This document shows, one piece after another, positions 59,326-64,000 of a DNA stretch of 64,000 nt (positions within the stretch are counted from its first letter, which is position 1; each line of letters begins with the position of its first letter). The DNA lies in assembly GCF_010093595.1 (NCBI RefSeq), contig NW_022985437.1, positions 1,954,697 through 2,018,696 on the forward strand, in the 5' to 3' direction. The position numbers were made by a program, and so were the translations under genes. The DNA is from Mytilinidion resinicola. Lineage: Eukaryota; Ascomycota; Dothideomycetes; Mytilinidiales; Mytilinidiaceae. The notes beneath the pieces are model-generated. The model had not been told where the DNA came from. It saw only the letters and a list, made by a program, of their open reading frames with translations, and made no database searches.

Positions 59326-60621
59326 ATGTCGACCGCTTCATCGTGTACGCCTGCTCTGAATGGCGGGCTTGGACTGCCTCCATACACTTCTTCTCCGCTC
59401 AAAAGAACTGCATCACCATTCACGGATCCAAGAACGCCTCCCTGTTCGCCGAAAAACACGGAGCAAATCTGGGATGAATACGAACGATGCGCAAGGGAAA
59501 GATCTAAATCAAGGAAAGCATCCTTTTCGAGTTTGCATCTGAGAGCCTTGGAGTCGCAAAGATTCTCCAACGGCACGGTCCTGGATATCATCAAAAGTTA
59601 CGACCCATATTCCTCACCAAAAGCTCCAGCCTCATCGCCTTCCTCCTCAGTCGCGCCAAGCCCTCGGATAGAAGCCCCTCCGTCTTTCTCTCAGCGGAAG
59701 AACACGCTGCAAGGAACGTCACTTAGCAGGACTGTGTGCGAAGCATGCGAGAATTCAGCCATTTCACCTTCAACAATATGCGAAGACTGCAAGCCGAAGA
59801 CAATCGCCCCGACTTCTATACTACATATCGAGGACGTCCCAAGCCAATTGAATACAGAGCAGCTTACTTCTAGTGCTGCCTATGTGAGCAAACGTCAAAA
59901 ACACCATACTCCTAGCAACTCTCGAAGTAGTGAAGCGTCAACTTCGAAATCCATCCAAACGTCCCAGAAACGCTCTGCTAAGACTAATCAATGTACGCTT
60001 CCGATTCGGCTTTCATCGCTCGACCATTCCCGGACGCACGATCGGTCATCTGAACCTCCAGTACTCCATCAAGATCTTCCATCTTCGAAGATATCAACTC
60101 CAGCCCCTCGTATCCCGCGAAAGCCCGTCCCACAGCCCACTACTCCCGTCGGCTGTTCCTTCCCGCTGTTATCGCCTACATTCAACCATAGTAGCATCAC
60201 CTCTCCGCCCCCGTCTACACCCCCAAGCACTGCATCCTCGCGCCACAGCCCAAACAGCTTGCTCGCATCATCGCCGGAGTATCACCTCTCCCTCTATCCG
60301 TCTACTCCCACCACCGTCTGCACAACCCGAATGTCCACTTCTGCGAGTACGCCGCTTCACCGTGCGAGCTACAGCTTACAGAACACAGTAAGCGTGTGGG
60401 AAGATGACGATGACGAAAAATTCGGCTTGGTGGACTATTTGCGGCGGGGATGGAGAGGCAGTCGATCGAGCTTCGGGTTCGTGGGGAGGAGGGAGAGTGG
60501 CAGCACTACCGGAGCGGGGGTAGATGTGATCTTGGAGAGGGAGGTCGATGGGAAAATGAGGCAAAGAGGGCGGTGGCGGAAGTGGACGAGGTGCGGGTGC
60601 TTTGGATGCAAGGATGATTGA
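59326..60621 (+). CDS. Ser/Pro-rich protein with C-terminal basic and Cys cluster, 431 aa
   Basis: Unknown function, one exon. The ATG at 59326 was preferred over 59212 because the added 38 residues look non-coding. The N-terminus is GLGLPPYTSSPLKRTASPFTD. A helical-looking segment follows (EQIWDEYERCARERSKSRKASFSSLHLRALE). A CxxC...CxxC pair (CEACENSA...TICEDC, ~138-157) could bind zinc. The middle is Ser/Pro/Thr-rich, probably disordered and phosphorylated. The end is the most distinctive part: VWEDDDDEKFGLVDYLRRGWRGSRSSFGFVGRRESG, then a very basic stretch and CGCFGCKDD. A basic tail with three close Cys may be a membrane-anchoring palmitoylation site (inference). Confidence 0.65.
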   Translation: MSTASSCTPALNGGLGLPPYTSSPLKRTASPFTDPRTPPCSPKNTEQIWDEYERCARERSKSRKASFSSLHLRALESQRFSNGTVLDIIKSYDPYSSPKAPASSPSSSVAPSPRIEAPPSFSQRKNTLQGTSLSRTVCEACENSAISPSTICEDCKPKTIAPTSILHIEDVPSQLNTEQLTSSAAYVSKRQKHHTPSNSRSSEASTSKSIQTSQKRSAKTNQCTLPIRLSSLDHSRTHDRSSEPPVLHQDLPSSKISTPAPRIPRKPVPQPTTPVGCSFPLLSPTFNHSSITSPPPSTPPSTASSRHSPNSLLASSPEYHLSLYPSTPTTVCTTRMSTSASTPLHRASYSLQNTVSVWEDDDDEKFGLVDYLRRGWRGSRSSFGFVGRRESGSTTGAGVDVILEREVDGKMRQRGRWRKWTRCGCFGCKDD

Positions 60622-62383
60622 TTTCGGCGACCGTTACTTTGATTCAACGCGTCTTTTAATTGTTATTTGCGTCTCCTACGTTCCGTTCGTCTCAGTCTTT
60701 CGAGATGGGGAAAGGACGCGTTGCGCTGGTACTCATTTTCACATCTCATCTGGATGGAACATCATTGGAGAAAAAGGGAAAGGAGACATCATGCTTAAGA
60801 AAGAGCAAGGACGAAGCCACGAATTCACGCGTATCGCGATATGATTGACGACGTAATTCATTTCACGATCTGGAACTTTGGCCATGGAGGAAGACGCAAA
60901 CTGGCTGGGTCAGACTGTTTACGCAGAGCGAGTGGGCCGGTCAGGCTGGACCTGAGTTTGATCACTTTTCGGGTTTACTATCATCTTTGCATGGAGACTG
61001 TGGGATATTGTATAATAATCCAATGGATTTTCGAATTACTACGCTACTACTACTATCTTCATTTCGTGTATCTGACACAAAAAGGTACGATGCCTTCCTC
61101 AGCTATCTCCGCGCCTAGTGCCTGAATCCTCTGCCTCCTCCGTCAGACTTCTTCCCTCACGCCTCTGCGCTTGTGTTTCTCATGCCGGCTTGTAGGTATA
61201 TGCATGTGTCAGGCAATTCGTTTGTACTACGCGATAAGCCGATGTGGAAGCCTGCAGTGGACTTTCCGGTCGCGAGCCGGGATGGCGTGGCCGTATGACG
61301 TGGGACGAGCTCGTAGGATGCCTCTTCTAAAGCAAGCGGACGTTAGGACTGCGGAGGTAGGGCACTGAGATGAATAGGAAGAGAGGGCTCCTACAATTCA
61401 GATGGGGTTTGAACTTCATGGTTTGGTCCAAATGATGTGCTTAAGGTCGGAGAATTTCCATGCGAAGATCTGGAAGCTGAAGCAATGGGCTGATACGTCG
61501 CACGAGGGTCAAGTGGACTTACACCGCTGAGCGCCCTACTGATGCGTGATGCATGGACAGATGCGTGATGCAGGAGGCGGGCAGGGAACAATTCATGTGA
61601 TTGTAGGACTGAGGCTTGATACCAGGGCAACAAGAAGCCCAGTGATGTAATGGCTCTAGGCTCTCACATGTCATGTGCTCCGAAGCAGGTTGTGATATTA
61701 ATAGAACATTTTCCAAAAGTGATGCCTTTCTGATCGTACACGCTCGCTCTCATTTCGATCTCAAGACCCGTTCTAGGAATCAGATGCGAGCGATAACTTG
61801 GGAAGTCAATCAGAAAACTTAAGAGTATGGCTATGAAACTGGCGCATATCTCCTCTGCTGTCGGGAACCTTCAGGCCGCTTTGCATACGTCGAGATACTT
61901 CTTCTTTACCGCCATGTCGCTGGTCCAAGGTTATCCGTTTGTTCTTTCTTGGTCCCTGTGTTGACCGTTCGTTGAAAGGAAAGATGCAGGACCCATCAAT
62001 CGCAAAGAAGCGGTGACAAGATGGTTATAATTGACATTAGCATCCAGAAACGACGCAATGAAACACTGTGACCGTCCGAGACTCTCTCGAACTTGATCAT
62101 TGCATCCCCTTTTGACCCGAAGATGTGTCACTTCGCACTCCATATTGTGAGTTCAAAGCATCGATCCGAGAGCATGACTTACATTGATGGAATACAGTGG
62201 AAATGCGGCGATAGCTTCTTCACCAAATACTCCTCTTGCAGCTTCGACCGGGCCGTTCACGATACAAACAGCCTATTGAACCCGCTGCATCAATCCGTTA
62301 GACCGCACGGCCGACATCTGCCATGCCCACCGCCGTCAGAGCCAGATCTGTCGCCACGCACTTGCCATGCTACTCCCAACACA
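60622..62383. other. Intergenic region
   Basis: No gene found. A short direct repeat around GATGCGTGATGCA occurs near 61540-61572. Confidence 0.5.
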
Positions 62384-62731
62384 ATGTCATCGACAAGCTC
62401 TTCGAGATCCAGCAGCAATGACACGCCGCGACCCTGTTTGGCTGTGCCAACCATCGACCTATCTTCACCCGGTAGAAGCACCTACACCATCGAGAATAAC
62501 CCCAGCACATGTGCCAGAGACGCCAAGACCGGGGAGCTGATTCCCATTGCCATGGAGCTGATTGGAAAGATGTCGGATATCAACCAGAACAACCTTGGGG
62601 AGAGCGGGAAGTGTTATGTTTTTGAGGTGGTGTTGCAACGGAGGGAGCCAACGATATGTCCTTTCTGTGCGAGAAGTCCGAATAGGAGGAGACTTCCAGC
62701 GCATGCGAGAGGATGCTTCGCATTCAGTTAG
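62384..62731 (+). CDS. Small hypothetical protein, 115 aa, possible
   Basis: An open frame starting MSSTSSSRSSSNDTPRP whose second half reads like a folded domain: TCARDAKTGELIPIAMELIGKM, GKCYVFEVVLQRREPTICPFC, and RRRLPAHARGCFAFS at the end. The CPFC and HxxxC spacing could bind a metal. An open stretch of 97 codons precedes the chosen ATG in frame, so the true start is uncertain. No homolog comes to mind and the call rests on codon look only. Confidence 0.42.
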   Translation: MSSTSSSRSSSNDTPRPCLAVPTIDLSSPGRSTYTIENNPSTCARDAKTGELIPIAMELIGKMSDINQNNLGESGKCYVFEVVLQRREPTICPFCARSPNRRRLPAHARGCFAFS

Positions 62732-64000
62732 GCATTGGAGTGTCAAATTGCAGCAGCAAAAGCTTCGTGGCAGTGAAGACAGGATATGGGGGTTAAGGAT
62801 CGTGGCATTTTCCAGGTGGCGTTTGATGTTAGGAGCAGATTCATGATTGTGTTGCATCGGGTGATTGTTATGATGTGTTCGCTAGTTAGTTTTATCTGTA
62901 CGACTGTGACTCTCTCGCTGTAACAGCACGATGGTGCTCTATGTACTCCGGGTCATCGTGGCTTCTCGTGGTTGCAACGCATGTCGACGACCGAATTCGC
63001 GGCAGCGGGTTCGCGGAGCGGATCGAGCGTGACGTTGGTACCTCAGAAGATGGAATGTTGATGCCAATGATACTGGCTTGGAGCTCTCCCCCTCCGGGCA
63101 GTGATATAACGAATGCTGTACCAGTATCTTTGCAACGGAAAGTAGTTCGACGAAGCTAGACCTGTTCCTAATAGCCTGTTTATTTTTAAGTTACCCCACA
63201 GCCAACGTCACCGTCAACAACGACAGCTTCTCCTTGACACAACACGATATCCCTAGGCCATTGAAGCGGTCTTTCTTACGCACAAACAACCAATTGTTAC
63301 TCCAGATGCGAATCGCCGAATGAAATACTTGGAAGCGCTGGTCCTTTCACGCCACTTCCACAACCCCCTGGTGGGCTTTCAGCGCCGAATATGGCTGATG
63401 GGGACACAAACTGGCCCAATACTTCATTCAAGCTCTTGTCGGGATCCGAAACGATCATGCAGAGAGCTTCTCAGCCCGTATGAAAGCTTCTGTCTCGGGA
63501 TTAGTAGGAATCAATCTGCAGATCCTAGTGCCAGATGCGACACGACACTCAACGTCGCGGACCTTGTTCATTGGCTACATTGGTAAAGAGCTGTCATAAA
63601 AAGCTCCAAAAACATCAACGTACTGACCAGGCAGCGGCTGAGTGGGTCGTAGAGATGCTTGACAGGCGGGATACGGCACGGGTCAGCCATGCTGGGAGCC
63701 TCCCGCATGCGTGTCTTAGACCACCATGCCTACCAACCCCTAGCTGCCTGCAATCAAGCTCCTTAGTCTTTTCTGATTCCTTCTTGACCCTGCATTGCTA
63801 CTTGCTGGCACTTTCTAGTGTTGTTGAACGTTCATCGCCGTCGTTCGCTTGAAGCCGTCACTCATTCCAATTCTGCTGTGGGCTACACGTCTCGTAAACG
63901 TCATCCAGGGGTATTTGTCGGCCCCTCGCTATAAAATTCGCTGCCTTGCACTTTCTAAGTACCATTCTGTCGAAGATCTATCATCTTACACTCCGTATTC
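62732..64000. other. Right-edge intergenic sequence
   Basis: Only short frames without motifs were seen. The last ~150 bases contain a TATAAAA-like site near 63930 and CT-rich sequence, which may be a promoter of a gene starting beyond the window. Confidence 0.45.

Overview
This is a 64-kb piece of a filamentous ascomycete chromosome (Pezizomycotina; Dothideomycetes is a guess from gene style, not tested). Evidence: multi-exon genes with short introns (about 46-230 nt), GT/AG borders, CTAAC/CTGAC-like branch sites close to the acceptor, and families typical of filamentous fungi (neutral trehalase with an N-terminal regulatory arm, TOK-type K+ channel, DUF3433 membrane protein, GPI-anchored GH18 chitinase). 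There are no operons. I rebuilt gene models by joining exons by eye, checking reading phase across every splice junction.

Layout. 1-10.3 kb: neutral trehalase (-), a 262-aa unknown with a 13-nt microexon (-), then a 4-kb stretch with no gene I can defend. 10.3-16.1 kb: a Pro/Gln-rich protein ending in a CaaX box (+), a single-pass membrane protein (-), and a two-pore-domain TOK1-type K+ channel (-). 16.1-26.2 kb: a gene-poor 10-kb block with a decayed ~165-bp tandem repeat, a 33-bp triplicate repeat and fragments of possibly dead coding sequence. 26.2-32 kb: a DED1-like DEAD-box RNA helicase (+) facing a DUF3433 protein (-). 32.6-38.4 kb: a broken GH5 cellulase gene with four in-frame stops and a frameshift, an SDR and a fructosamine/ketosamine-3-kinase-like gene (all -). 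39.6-49.2 kb: an 884-aa low-complexity coiled-coil protein (-) and a ten-exon, 1406-aa GH18 chitinase with hevein-type CBM18, a repeat-built Ser/Thr/Lys stalk and GPI signal (-). 49.2-64 kb: two MFS transporters tail to tail, a 431-aa Ser/Pro-rich unknown (+) and a weak 115-aa reading frame (+).

The genes do not form an obvious pathway or biosynthetic cluster. Themes are stress carbohydrate and osmotic physiology (trehalase, K+ channel), wall remodelling (chitinase) and loss of a plant-wall enzyme (GH5 pseudogene). The most unusual structures are the chitinase stalk, where a 21-bp coding minisatellite continues through a run of phase-0 exons with partly similar introns, and the CaaX-terminated Pro/Gln-rich protein. 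I saw no CRISPR array, rRNA, convincing tRNA or intact transposon.
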